From: JAVBUP01 sp031555175
GTDB taxonomy: Bacteria > Bacillota_I > Bacilli_A > Erysipelotrichales > Coprobacillaceae
Direction of reading: 5' to 3'
Assembly (NCBI GenBank): GCA_031555175.1
Contig: JAVBUP010000002.1
Coordinates: 1 to 64,000 of the forward strand
DNA length: 64,000 nucleotides
Numbering within the stretch: position 1 is the stretch's first letter; the number at the start of each line of letters is the position of its first letter. Below are positions 9,776 through 18,131 of the stretch, in pieces. The notes beneath the pieces are model-generated. The model did not search any database, had not been told where the DNA came from, and saw only the letters and a program-made list of their open reading frames with translations. Made by a program: the position numbers and the translations under genes.

Positions 9776-9794
9776 AAGCCTTAGGGCTTTTTTA
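9774..9794 (+). terminator. Terminator after gatD
   Basis: The stem AAAAGCC/GGCTTTT with loop TTAG is followed by a T-run, starting at the gatD stop codon. Confidence 0.8.
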
Positions 9795-9804
9795 TTTTGA
9801 CAAA

Positions 9805-9835
9805 AGAAAAACGATAGCTATTTGACTAGCTATCG
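9805..9835 (-). terminator. Terminator of the metNIQ operon
   Basis: On the minus strand, CGATAGCTA (9827-9835) pairs perfectly with TAGCTATCG (9812-9820) around a six-base loop and is followed by T-rich sequence, just past the metQ stop. Confidence 0.85.
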
Positions 9836-9843
9836 CATATTTA

Positions 9844-10659
9844 CTATTTAGCAGGAATAACTGATCCATTTGAATATTGTTCAAGGATAAAGTTTTTAAC
9901 TGCTTCTGACTTTAATACTTCGATTAAAGACTTAATGTTTTCATCATTTTCATGACCTTTTTTTACTGCAATAATATTTACATATGGATTTTCTTCTCCA
10001 CCTTCTTCAAGGATTACAGCATCTTTTGTAGGATTTAATCCATTTGCAATGGCAAAGTTACCATTAATGGCAACAATATCGCCTTCTTTATTGTTATAAG
10101 CAGAGTATAATAACTCAGGATTGATTTCTACGAATGTTAAGTTCTTTGGATTAGAAGCAATATCCGCCACAGTAGCATCAAGTACATCTACCCCATCTTT
10201 TAATGTAAGTAAACCAGCAGATTCTAAGATAGCTAGAATTCTTCCATGATCTGCTACTGAATTAGAAATAATAACTTTACCATTTGTAGGAATAGCATCT
10301 ACTGAGGTAATAGTTTTAGAATAAATACCAAACGGTTCAATATGGATTCCAGCTACATTTGCGATATCATACCCAAATTCAGCAACTTGTTTATTAAAAT
10401 ATGGTACATGTTGGAAATAGTTAGCATCAATTTCCCCTGTATTTAAAGCTTGATTATGAGTAACATAGTCATCAATAACTTTGATTTCTAATGTAATTCC
10501 ATAATCATCTTTTAGAATATCTTTGGCGAATTCTAATATTTCTGCATGTGGAGCTGGTGTCGCTGATACAACAAGAGTTTTATCATCTTTCTTACCTCCA
10601 CAAGCAACTAACGTAAAGACAAAACTACAAACTAATAATGTTTTAAATAACTTTTTCAT
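9844..10659 (-). CDS. metQ: Methionine-binding lipoprotein MetQ
   Basis: This is the extracellular substrate-binding component of the methionine ABC importer, of the NLPA family. The signal peptide ends in the lipobox TLVAC with the lipidated cysteine at residue 20. The segments VSATPAPHAEIL, QHVPYFN and NPYVNIIAVKKG are typical of MetQ. It has 271 residues. It is the last gene of metN-metI-metQ, and the operon has a T-box leader of probable methionine specificity, which supports methionine as the substrate. Confidence 0.92.
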   Translation of the reverse strand: MKKLFKTLLVCSFVFTLVACGGKKDDKTLVVSATPAPHAEILEFAKDILKDDYGITLEIKVIDDYVTHNQALNTGEIDANYFQHVPYFNKQVAEFGYDIANVAGIHIEPFGIYSKTITSVDAIPTNGKVIISNSVADHGRILAILESAGLLTLKDGVDVLDATVADIASNPKNLTFVEINPELLYSAYNNKEGDIVAINGNFAIANGLNPTKDAVILEEGGEENPYVNIIAVKKGHENDENIKSLIEVLKSEAVKNFILEQYSNGSVIPAK

Positions 10660-10676
10660 TCTCTTTCCTCTTTCTT

Positions 10677-11345
10677 TTATCGTTTATCGATTCTTCTTAC
10701 TGCATAATCACCTATTGATTGTACACCTAGTACGATGATTACTATAAATACTGTAGCTACCCAGGCAGTTACGGGGCGCATTCTGACCATTCCATAGATA
10801 TGTGCAACATGACCAAGTCCCCCAGCTCCAATCGCTCCAGCCATTGCCGTATAGCCAACTAGATTAATAAAAGTTACAACTACACTTGATGCTAGTGCTG
10901 GCATACTTTCTGGGATTAATACCTTTGTCATTATTTGAAACTTGCTGGCACCCATTGCTCTACAAGCTTCAATCGTTCCTTTGTCAACTTCATTTAAAGC
11001 TATCACTACCATTCTTGCAAAGAATGGGCTAGCACTTAATGTTAACGCAGGAATTGCTGCCTTCCATCCAAGCATTCCACCCACTAAAATAATAGTGACT
11101 GGAACTAATAAATATAGTGCGATGATAAATGGTACTGCTCTTAAAATATTTACCATTATATCAGTGATCTTATTAATAACAATATTCGGGCTCAATCCAT
11201 CGCGTTGCGTAATATATAACACAATTCCAATAACTAACCCAATGATAACAGATAACACCAGTGATACAGATGCCATATACAATGTTTCCAGAGTCGCTTC
11301 AATCATCATATCCCAATCTACTTGCGCCATTAACTCATTTAACAT
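10677..11345 (-). CDS. metI: Methionine ABC transporter permease MetI
   Basis: This 222-residue permease has five predicted membrane helices. Its coupling loop (ACRAMGASKFQIMTKVLIPES) matches MetI, and so does the AGAIGAGGLGHVA stretch after it. The ATG follows GGGAGGTGAT and lies one base after the metN stop. It should form a homodimeric pore driven by MetN. Confidence 0.92.
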   Translation of the reverse strand: MLNELMAQVDWDMMIEATLETLYMASVSLVLSVIIGLVIGIVLYITQRDGLSPNIVINKITDIMVNILRAVPFIIALYLLVPVTIILVGGMLGWKAAIPALTLSASPFFARMVVIALNEVDKGTIEACRAMGASKFQIMTKVLIPESMPALASSVVVTFINLVGYTAMAGAIGAGGLGHVAHIYGMVRMRPVTAWVATVFIVIIVLGVQSIGDYAVRRIDKR

Positions 11346-11346
11346 C

Positions 11347-12513
11347 TTATATCACCTCCCACTTAACTTGATTATCTTCTAATAATTTTTGAAGATTATG
11401 CAAATTAGAATCATCAGTATTAACATGAATATATAAGCTTCCTTGCTTACCACTAGATGAAACCGAGATGCTACCATGCACAATACTTATATCAAGATTT
11501 GTCTTACGAATAATTCTAGATAATATTGGCTCACCACTATTATCATTACTAAATATTAGCCGTAAAATATAGCCATTAGGATATTGCTTCCCTAGCTCAT
11601 TAACAATTTCATCAATATTCTCATATCCATCAACATCTCTAACAAATCTCTTTGTAACTTCATGTTGTGGTCTTTCAAAGATATCTTGACTAGTAGCAAG
11701 CTCTACTACCCTACCATCTGACATCACAGCAATGCGGTTACAAACCTTTTGCACTACTTGCATTTGATGTGTAATCATTACAATTGTTATTCCAAATTGT
11801 CGATTTATTGATTTTAGTAAATCCAATATTGAATCTGTTGTTTCTGGATCTAAAGCGCTTGTCGCTTCATCACATAACAGAATGCTTGGATTATTAGCTA
11901 ATGCTCTAGCAATACCAATGCGTTGTTTCTGTCCCCCAGATAATTCACTAGGATAAGAATCTTCTTTACCATTTAACCCCACTAAAGTTATCAGTTCATT
12001 TACGCGCTTACTTCGCTTTTCTTTATCAATTCCTACTATTTCTAGTGGCAACTCAATATTTTCTCTAACCGTTCTTGACCATAGCAAATTGAAGTGTTGG
12101 AAAATCATGCCAATTTTGCTTCTTGCTTTGAGAAGTTCTTTTTCAGAAAGTTTTGATAAATCACTGCCATCAATTATAATTTCTCCAGATGTTTGTTTCT
12201 CAAGTTGATTAATTAACCTAATCATTGTACTCTTTCCTGCTCCACTATAGCCAATAATACCAAATATCTCTCCATCTTCGATTGTCAAACTAACGCCATT
12301 TACAGCATGTAACTCTGCTGTTTTTTCTTGTTTTATTTTCTTCTCTCTAGACCTGATATCTTCCTTTGCTTTGCGCGTCTTAATTTCATATGTTGCTTCC
12401 CCTCGCCTTGCAAAATCATCAATATCTGTAACATCAACATAGTCTTTTACTTTTCTATCTTGTGTTTGATTCCTAACGATGTATGTTTTAACAACATTTC
12501 TAAGTTCTATCAC
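11347..12513 (-). CDS. metN: Methionine ABC transporter ATP-binding protein MetN, with an N-terminal insertion
   Basis: This is the ATPase of the methionine importer, 388 residues. After the conserved start (MIELRNVVKTY) there is an unusual charged insertion of about 50 residues (about 12-66) before the normal LHAVNGVSLTIEDGEIF segment. Walker A (GYSGAGKST) is therefore at about 88-96 instead of near 40. The signature LSGGQKQRIGIARAL, Walker B (SILLCDEATSALD) and the C-terminal NIL methionine-sensing domain are all present. The start is GTG with GGGGTGAG upstream. Reading frame and domains are intact, so the insertion is probably part of the protein. Confidence 0.9.
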   Translation of the reverse strand: MIELRNVVKTYIVRNQTQDRKVKDYVDVTDIDDFARRGEATYEIKTRKAKEDIRSREKKIKQEKTAELHAVNGVSLTIEDGEIFGIIGYSGAGKSTMIRLINQLEKQTSGEIIIDGSDLSKLSEKELLKARSKIGMIFQHFNLLWSRTVRENIELPLEIVGIDKEKRSKRVNELITLVGLNGKEDSYPSELSGGQKQRIGIARALANNPSILLCDEATSALDPETTDSILDLLKSINRQFGITIVMITHQMQVVQKVCNRIAVMSDGRVVELATSQDIFERPQHEVTKRFVRDVDGYENIDEIVNELGKQYPNGYILRLIFSNDNSGEPILSRIIRKTNLDISIVHGSISVSSSGKQGSLYIHVNTDDSNLHNLQKLLEDNQVKWEVI

Positions 12514-12531
12514 AATCTCACCCCTTATCCA

Positions 12532-12800
12532 AATAAAAAAACTCTCATCCCTATAAAAGGGACGAAAGTTCGCGTTACCACCCTAAATTCATATAAATCT
12601 CACGATTTATATCTCATCAAGTACGTCATTGCTGATTATACTCTATCCTGTTAACGGAGGAATCCGTCGTAGCCTAAATTACTTCGGTACGCAGCTCCGA
12701 GACCATCTTCATCTTTTCTTCACCTACAGCTTTTCACCACCCGCTGCTCTCTAGAAAGTTATCTTAAGATTACTCTTCTCTTCTTTGCCTTTATTACTTG
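12532..12800 (-). promoter_or_regulatory. T-box riboswitch upstream of metNIQ
   Basis: On the minus strand the conserved T-box sequence appears as AGGGTGGTAACGCG (12571-12584), differing slightly from the usual AGGGTGGNACCGCG. It is followed by the terminator stem (GTCCC/GGGAT) and a T-run at 12534-12540. Upstream are the stem I landmarks AGAGAGC and GGGTGGTGAAA. A specifier loop candidate contains ATG triplets (AAGATGAAGATGG), consistent with methionine. Uncharged tRNA-Met should stabilise the antiterminator and switch metNIQ on. Confidence 0.9.
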
Positions 12801-12806
12801 AATACT

Positions 12807-12835
12807 AATATATATGATATTGTATGCATTGTCAA
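12807..12835 (-). promoter_or_regulatory. Sigma-A promoter of the metNIQ T-box transcript
   Basis: A perfect TTGACA (12830-12835) and TATATT (12807-12812) are separated by 17 bases on the minus strand. Transcription would begin at about 12800, at the start of the T-box leader. Confidence 0.85.
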
Positions 12836-12841
12836 CAAATT

Positions 12842-13276
12842 TTATTCATTATCTCCATCTTCCATCGATATTCCTCCAGCAACACCAATATTTTTTGGTG
12901 CACATAAGAATACCTTAGGACCGATTTGTTGAATATCTCCATCAACAGCAAATATAACTCCAGTTAAGAAATCAATAACACGTTTAGCTTGTTCTTTTTG
13001 TAAACGATGTAAGTTGATTACTGTTGCTCTTCTTTGTTTTAACTGATTAGCAATATCTTGTGCCTCTGAATAAGATCTTGGCTCAAATAACACTACTTGA
13101 CTATCTTTATTAGCATTTAAAGCTCGCACAACATCACTAGCCTTTTGACTTGATTTATCTTCAAAAATGCTAGTCTTTACTTCATTAACCTCAAAATCAT
13201 TTTCATCATATCCGTCTTCATATTCTTCATCTGGGTTTTCAGTAAACCATCCAACTAATTTTTTTCCAAATCCCAT
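12842..13276 (-). CDS. sepF: Cell division protein SepF
   Basis: SepF anchors FtsZ to the membrane and helps form the division septum. The N-terminal membrane-binding helix (MGFGKKLVGWF) is followed by an acidic linker (about residues 13-45). The C-terminal SepF domain has VVLFEPRSYSEAQDIANQLKQRRATVINLHRLQ and RVIDFLTGVIFAVDGDIQQIG. The ATG at 13276 is chosen for GGAGGT seven bases upstream and because the amphipathic helix then sits at the very N-terminus. It has 144 residues, normal for SepF. Here it stands alone rather than in the usual yggS-sepF-ylmG cluster. Confidence 0.92.
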   Translation of the reverse strand: MGFGKKLVGWFTENPDEEYEDGYDENDFEVNEVKTSIFEDKSSQKASDVVRALNANKDSQVVLFEPRSYSEAQDIANQLKQRRATVINLHRLQKEQAKRVIDFLTGVIFAVDGDIQQIGPKVFLCAPKNIGVAGGISMEDGDNE

Positions 13277-13303
13277 AATAATACCTCCACTTGATATATT
13301 AGA

Positions 13304-13312
13304 ATTATAACA
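13304..13312 (-). promoter_or_regulatory. Extended -10 promoter of sepF
   Basis: TGTTATAAT on the minus strand lies 28 bases before the sepF start codon. No convincing -35 box is present. Confidence 0.45.
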
Positions 13313-13321
13313 CACCTAATT

Positions 13322-13358
13322 AAAAAAAGGAATATAGATTGAACATTACCTATACTCC
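13322..13358 (-). terminator. Terminator of the beta-helix/FN3 protein gene
   Basis: On the minus strand GGAGTATAG (13350-13358) pairs with CTATATTCC (13329-13337), with one G-T pair, and is followed by seven T. It separates the large surface-protein gene from sepF. Confidence 0.75.
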
Positions 13359-13397
13359 TAAATCATTAGTTTTCTAATATAATCTTCATTATTAAGA

Positions 13398-16300
13398 CTA
13401 TAATCCTGCCTTAATATCTAAAGATGTAACATCTTGATATAAACGAACTTGCCCATCAACGATATTAATTACGTTAACTTGTAGATACAACGTTCTGCCA
13501 GTAACGTTCCCTAAATCATAGTTATTCGCACCAGAAGTTCCCTTTCGAGCAAATTTAACCATCGAATACAAATATCGTGAACTATCTAAAGTCAGACCAG
13601 ATATTTTACTTGAAGTACTTGGACCAACAACTACTGCTCCTTTGCTAACAGGGTTTAAAGCAGATGTATAATACCACCCATCCCAAAGCTTATCTTTAGC
13701 ATAAACATAACTAGTTGTAGTATTAACAAATACCTTTTCATTATCATCATTATAATAATACATTGAGAATATAATATCATTTTTTATATACTTGGCTGCA
13801 GCAATAACTTCTTCATCAGTAGCCACACCATTTAGCAATTTAATCATACTTTCCTTAACTGCAGTTGTTGCACTTGATACTCCAGTTAATGGGTCAATAT
13901 ATAAATCTTCAGCAAAATTACCAAACATTTTTAATTGTAAACATCCACTTGATAATGTGAATGCCGTATTTTCAGGCTCTAATTTTAATAATATTTTATT
14001 TAAAACATATTCTTGACCAGTAGAAATAGCTGAATCATTTACATTGTAATCATCATTTCCTAATGCTTTTACTTTAATTGTATATGTTCCATCAGCTAAC
14101 CATAATGTACCCAAATTAACTGATAAATCATTTTTGCCAACCTCTACAGATTTAACTACTTTACCATTTTGTTCAGCAATGATTTCATATCCAAAAGCTT
14201 GATCTACAGAATTCCATGATAATGTATCACCCGATAAGGAAACTGTAGGTTTTGCCAAAGTATATTCTGGGAAATCAACTAATTCTGATACTGTTTGTGT
14301 AAAGACATGCGCTTGACCATCTTTAATAACAATTGCTTCAAATCTTATATACATTTCTTTTCCAACAAACTCATCTAGTGCTACAGAAATGTAAGAAGTT
14401 TGCATTGCATTATAGGCAATGTTTGCTGATGATCCAACATTTGTATGTGCAGGAATAGTTCTATCTGCTAATTTAACGTCTCCAGGTTCTCTTAACCAAT
14501 CTCCCCAAGAGTTTTCTTTAATTAATAGATCTCTAGTCTCTGGAGTATCCCATTTTGTTGGAATTACAACTTCGTTGCCATTATCATCTAAGTAATAATA
14601 AGTAACGATTAAGTTATCTCCAATTAATAGTGCCGCAGCCTCTTTATCACTTATATTCGTTGCCGAAATAAAGTTTTTAAATGCAGTTTCATAAGAAGTC
14701 CTACTATCAACACCATTAGGTTGTTTAATATCAATCTTAGTTTCTAATTCAAAAATCGCTTGAATCCAATGAGTACGATATGCTGACCCATTATCATAAC
14801 GATAGTTATAACGCAATGTTATAAAGTCAAAGATATTTTGTGAATATGACACTTCATTACTAACTACTGAATCTAGATATGACCCAATGCCATTAGCTAC
14901 TACACTTACTTTATAGTTTGATCCAACTTCTACTCCTGACAAATCTTGAGAAGTGGTAGAAGAGTTAACCGTATATGTCTTAACTACCAAATTACCTTTC
15001 TTAACTGTAATCGTATATCCAGAAGCATTCGCAACAGAGTTCCATGATAATAAATCATTATTTAAACTAACTGTAGGAGCTCCAACTACAGTTTTTGGGA
15101 CAATCATTTGCACTGTATTACTTGCACTAGAATTCACAACACCAGTCGCAATAACATATACAGAATAAGTTGTGCCACCGACATTGTAACTGCTCATATC
15201 ATAAGTAGTCGCCGTTTTTTGCGTTGAAACTTTTATGTTATTTACATAGACTTCATAACCAGTAGCATTAGCTATAGCTGACCATGATATTTCTTTACCA
15301 TTCAAACTAATCACTGGTGCATTCAAACTAATTGGCGCACTGGCAACAGTCTTTCTTACCTCATTGCTCAAAGTAGATGAAGCATAATTAATTCCATCTC
15401 CAATTACTTTCACAGTAACTACATATGTCTTTCCAGCTGTGTTATATTTAGACACATCATAGAAAGTTCCAGTAGTTTGCCCAGCTAGCACTCCATCAAC
15501 ATATACTTCGTATTTACTAGCATTCTCCACTCCAACCCAAGTTATGCTATTACCATTAATAGCAATAGTTGTATTACCTAACACTGTAGGAACCTTAACG
15601 ATTGGTTTAACATCATTAACAACTGTAGCTATAGCAACTACTGCATCAGTATTATCAGTCTTAACTACCTCAATAGTACCACTACCAGAAATAGTTACTG
15701 GATCGATGACAACTAATGTATCGACATGCCCAGAAATTACGGCTGACTCTACTTTAGAGTCCTTTTCAAACGACAACACCTCTACTGCTCCAGCAACATT
15801 AAAATTCTTTACTGTAGCATTTTCAAGTACATCTATACTTGTTAAAGTACCAGAAATCTCAATAGCTTCAACTACAGCTTCTTTTTCTACAATAATTCCA
15901 TTAGCAATTCCATTATCACTAATTATAATTTTTGGAGTTTCAGCTCCATTTTTTACTGTAATATCATTGCTTTCACCTTCAATAATTACTACAGCATTGA
16001 TTGATTCTTCTCCAACAACAATAGACCCAACGCTAGCACCAACTTTAACAGTTGCCCTAGCTTCACCCTCAATGTCTAGATTATCTACTGTAGTGAATAT
16101 TTCGATGATCGCATGATCAACTGTTTTCAAAGAAGATACGTGACTTCCTTCTTCAATAACGATACGTGTATCCGTTTCTTTACGACCTGCAATAATATTA
16201 TTTACTTCACAATTTTTTATATGAACTGAGTTTGAACCTCCACCATATATTTCTAAATCTTTAGTAATCTTGACATTATTAAAATAAACATCTCCATCAC

Positions 16301-16511
16301 CAACACTAGCATCTACAACAATATTTGTAGCTTCCATGTTTTCTAATGTAACATTCTCTGCCTTTATTACTACTTTTTCATACTTTTCTTCAATTGTATA
16401 GGTTCCAGACTCAGCAATTGTGTACACCTTTTCATCTTTTAAAAAGTACACAAGTCCAGCAACAACCACTACTACCAAAGCGACTGCAAAATAAGTTATT
16501 TTTTTCTTCAT
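13398..16511 (-). CDS. Large membrane-anchored extracytoplasmic protein with beta-helix and FN3-like repeats
   Basis: I do not recognise a named family for this 1037-residue protein. An N-terminal hydrophobic segment (about 6-24) without a clear cleavage site would anchor it in the membrane. Residues about 30-300 are short hydrophobic/polar beta repeats, like a right-handed beta-helix. Four FN3-like units follow, each with a Trp then a GYEVYV-type strand (about 310-390, 398-470, 480-555 and 750-840). A module of about 190 residues occurs twice (about 560-745 and 840-1035), ending in GKEMYIRFEAIVIKDGQAHV and GRTLYLQVNVINIVDGQVRL. No LPXTG sorting motif is seen. The ATG at 16511 has GGTGAT just upstream; a GTG at 16520 is an alternative. 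Adhesion or wall interaction is a guess. Confidence 0.8.
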   Translation of the reverse strand: MKKKITYFAVALVVVVVAGLVYFLKDEKVYTIAESGTYTIEEKYEKVVIKAENVTLENMEATNIVVDASVGDGDVYFNNVKITKDLEIYGGGSNSVHIKNCEVNNIIAGRKETDTRIVIEEGSHVSSLKTVDHAIIEIFTTVDNLDIEGEARATVKVGASVGSIVVGEESINAVVIIEGESNDITVKNGAETPKIIISDNGIANGIIVEKEAVVEAIEISGTLTSIDVLENATVKNFNVAGAVEVLSFEKDSKVESAVISGHVDTLVVIDPVTISGSGTIEVVKTDNTDAVVAIATVVNDVKPIVKVPTVLGNTTIAINGNSITWVGVENASKYEVYVDGVLAGQTTGTFYDVSKYNTAGKTYVVTVKVIGDGINYASSTLSNEVRKTVASAPISLNAPVISLNGKEISWSAIANATGYEVYVNNIKVSTQKTATTYDMSSYNVGGTTYSVYVIATGVVNSSASNTVQMIVPKTVVGAPTVSLNNDLLSWNSVANASGYTITVKKGNLVVKTYTVNSSTTSQDLSGVEVGSNYKVSVVANGIGSYLDSVVSNEVSYSQNIFDFITLRYNYRYDNGSAYRTHWIQAIFELETKIDIKQPNGVDSRTSYETAFKNFISATNISDKEAAALLIGDNLIVTYYYLDDNGNEVVIPTKWDTPETRDLLIKENSWGDWLREPGDVKLADRTIPAHTNVGSSANIAYNAMQTSYISVALDEFVGKEMYIRFEAIVIKDGQAHVFTQTVSELVDFPEYTLAKPTVSLSGDTLSWNSVDQAFGYEIIAEQNGKVVKSVEVGKNDLSVNLGTLWLADGTYTIKVKALGNDDYNVNDSAISTGQEYVLNKILLKLEPENTAFTLSSGCLQLKMFGNFAEDLYIDPLTGVSSATTAVKESMIKLLNGVATDEEVIAAAKYIKNDIIFSMYYYNDDNEKVFVNTTTSYVYAKDKLWDGWYYTSALNPVSKGAVVVGPSTSSKISGLTLDSSRYLYSMVKFARKGTSGANNYDLGNVTGRTLYLQVNVINIVDGQVRLYQDVTSLDIKAGL

Positions 16512-16527
16512 TTCTATCACCGCTTAG

Positions 16528-16555
16528 ATAATACCATATAGTTTTTTATTTGCAA
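16528..16555 (-). promoter_or_regulatory. Promoter of the beta-helix/FN3 protein gene
   Basis: TTGCAA (16550-16555) and TATTAT (16528-16533) are 16 bases apart on the minus strand, and a TG before the -10 makes it extended. Confidence 0.55.
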
Positions 16556-16616
16556 TAGTAAATCGAATAAATGTCGGAAAATATCATGAATAAATCGATT
16601 ATTTTAAATAATAAAA

Positions 16617-16642
16617 GGGATAGCATTAATTATATCTATCCC
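16617..16642 (-). terminator. Terminator behind the surface-protein remnant
   Basis: GGGATAG (16636-16642, minus) pairs with CTATCCC (16617-16623), followed by TTTTATTATTT. The broken gene fragment upstream seems to have kept its own terminator. Confidence 0.65.
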
Positions 16643-16663
16643 AATCAGTTATTAAGATTTTTT

Positions 16664-16858
16664 TTATTTACTAACTATTAACGGTGTAGTTATTGTATAG
16701 AACTCTACAGCCCCGTTTTCTACTGAAATAACATCTACTTGAATTACTAAAGTCTTCCCTTTTTCAAATACTAAGTTTGGACCAAAACGATGTATTCTAG
16801 CAATCTTTGCACAAGCTTGAATCTCTTTATATTGTTTTTTTATTGCAACTGCAAAAAC
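16664..16858 (-). pseudogene. Remnant of the C-terminal module of the neighbouring surface protein
   Basis: The open frame encodes 64 residues ending in a stop at 16664 but contains no ATG, GTG or TTG start and begins right after a stop codon. Its end, GKTLVIQVDVISVENGAVEF, lines up with GRTLYLQVNVINIVDGQVRL at the C-terminus of the 13398-16511 protein and with GKEMYIRFEAIVIKDGQAHV in its middle. It is best read as the decayed end of a duplicated or older copy of that gene. The following terminator hairpin is intact. Confidence 0.7.
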
Positions 16859-16863
16859 TTAAA

Positions 16864-16887
16864 AAAGTGCTTTTATTAGGCACTTTT
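16864..16887 (-). terminator. Terminator of the sigG-ylmC unit
   Basis: The stem AAGTGC/GCACTT with T-runs on both strands begins right after the ylmC-like stop codon. It could act in both directions. Confidence 0.75.
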
Positions 16888-16888
16888 T

Positions 16889-17122
16889 TCAAATATTCAC
16901 TAGAATTACATCTTCTCCAATATTTACAATGTTATTTATTGGAATTATTACTTCTTCTATTGCACTAAAGAAACGAAAGAAACGCCAAAAAGTTATTTTT
17001 TCTACGACAATTGCTTGTACACAAGCACAACAATTATCTACAATTACATCACATACAAATCCAATTTTACATCCTGTAACAACATTTATGACATCTTTAC
17101 ACTGCATATCTACTAGTCTCAT
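16889..17122 (-). CDS. YlmC/YmxH family PRC-barrel sporulation protein
   Basis: This 77-residue protein has the PRC-barrel-like pattern of the YlmC/YmxH family: MRLVDMQCKDVINVVTGCKIG at the start, an aromatic KITFWRFFRFF stretch in the middle, and the EEVIIPINNIVNIGEDVILV ending. In Bacillus and Clostridium such genes lie directly behind sigG, as here. The ATG at 17122 follows AGGTGAT; a GTG three codons earlier is possible. Five cysteines in a protein this short is unusual. The exact role is unknown. Confidence 0.85.
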   Translation of the reverse strand: MRLVDMQCKDVINVVTGCKIGFVCDVIVDNCCACVQAIVVEKITFWRFFRFFSAIEEVIIPINNIVNIGEDVILVNI

Positions 17123-17163
17123 ACCAATCACCTAATCTATCATATGAAACATTTTACATAATA

Positions 17164-17937
17164 TTACATATTTCGCTTTAAGTGATCAATTGCTAATTTC
17201 TCTAATCTTGAAACTTGCGCTTGCGATATCCCTAACTCTTCAGCAACCTCTGTCTGTGTTTTATTTGCATAGTATCTTTGATTTATAATCAGTTTTTCCT
17301 TCGCTGTTAATTTTCTAATACCATCATATAAAGCTATATAATCATTTAATGATTGTGTTTTATCCTTTAGGTCAACAGCTTGGTCCATGAGTGTTAATTC
17401 TTCACCATTATCGCTATAAACCGGATCAAAGATACTTGAAACACTTTGCATTGCTTCTAACGCTTCCTGCACTTGATATGGTTTTAACTCCATCATCTCT
17501 GCAACCTTTTCAGTTGATAACTCTTTTTGATATGTATTTAGATATTCTTCTTTTAGTTGTAAAGCTTTATAAGCAATTTCCTTAAGATTCCTTGATACTT
17601 TTACCATCGAAAAGTCACGTAGAAATCTTTTAATTTCCCCAATTATCATTGGTACTGCATAAGTTGAAAATCTAACACCTATACTCAAATCAAAATTATC
17701 TATTGCCTTAATTAAACCAACACAGCCAATTTGAAACAAATCATCCATGTTTTCATGTCTATGACTATATTTCTGCACTAGACTTAACACCAGTTTCAGA
17801 TTACCATAAATTAACTTCTCTTTTGCTGTTAAATCTCCATGTTGATACATATAGAATAATTCATCCATTTCCTTAGCTGGAATTGTCTTTAGTTTAGAAG
17901 TATCTAAATTACATATATCAACCTTATATTTCGACAT
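17164..17937 (-). CDS. sigG: Sporulation sigma factor SigG (late forespore)
   Basis: SigG directs late forespore transcription after engulfment. The 257-residue protein has region 2 (NLKLVLSLVQKYSHRHENMDDLFQ, then GCVGLIKAIDNFDLSIGVRFSTYA), region 3 and region 4 with the helix-turn-helix QTEVAEELGISQAQVSRLEK. The N-terminus MSKYKVDICNLDTSKLK matches SigG rather than SigF. The ATG at 17937 has GGAGG upstream, but that site is inside a strong hairpin. A SigF-type promoter overlaps the 5' arm of the hairpin, as expected for a gene that must stay silent in read-through RNA. Confidence 0.94.
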   Translation of the reverse strand: MSKYKVDICNLDTSKLKTIPAKEMDELFYMYQHGDLTAKEKLIYGNLKLVLSLVQKYSHRHENMDDLFQIGCVGLIKAIDNFDLSIGVRFSTYAVPMIIGEIKRFLRDFSMVKVSRNLKEIAYKALQLKEEYLNTYQKELSTEKVAEMMELKPYQVQEALEAMQSVSSIFDPVYSDNGEELTLMDQAVDLKDKTQSLNDYIALYDGIRKLTAKEKLIINQRYYANKTQTEVAEELGISQAQVSRLEKLAIDHLKRNM

Positions 17938-17940
17938 TAA

Positions 17941-17971
17941 AAAACCTCCTATCATCACAATAGGAAGTTTT
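17941..17971 (-). promoter_or_regulatory. RNA hairpin sequestering the sigG ribosome binding site
   Basis: In minus-strand RNA, bases 17971-17960 pair with 17952-17941 (12 pairs, one G-U) around a seven-base loop. The 3' arm contains the whole AGGAGG of sigG. The predicted start from the SigF-type promoter falls in or next to the loop, so only transcripts arriving from upstream would contain both arms. Confidence 0.7.
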
Positions 17972-17993
17972 CCCGCTCCAAATAATAATATAC
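17965..17993 (-). promoter_or_regulatory. SigF-type promoter of sigG
   Basis: GTATA (17989-17993) and GGAAAACTT (17965-17973), separated by 15 bases on the minus strand, fit the forespore SigF consensus (GYATA, 15 bases, GGnnAnAnT) with one deviation. Confidence 0.55.
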
Positions 17994-18131
17994 TAAAGTC
18001 ATAGATATTTTTGTCACATTATGACACTTGTCTAATTTAGCTATTAATTTCTTTATATAAGCTACTAATAAATTACATAATGAATATTAGATACAAAATG
18101 TATCCATAAATATCGCATTTAGTTTTTATTA

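Noticed and set aside
15544..16116. A 190-codon plus-strand frame opposite the beta-helix region.
   Set aside because: Low-complexity Thr/Ser/Val product that simply reflects the antisense of short beta repeats.
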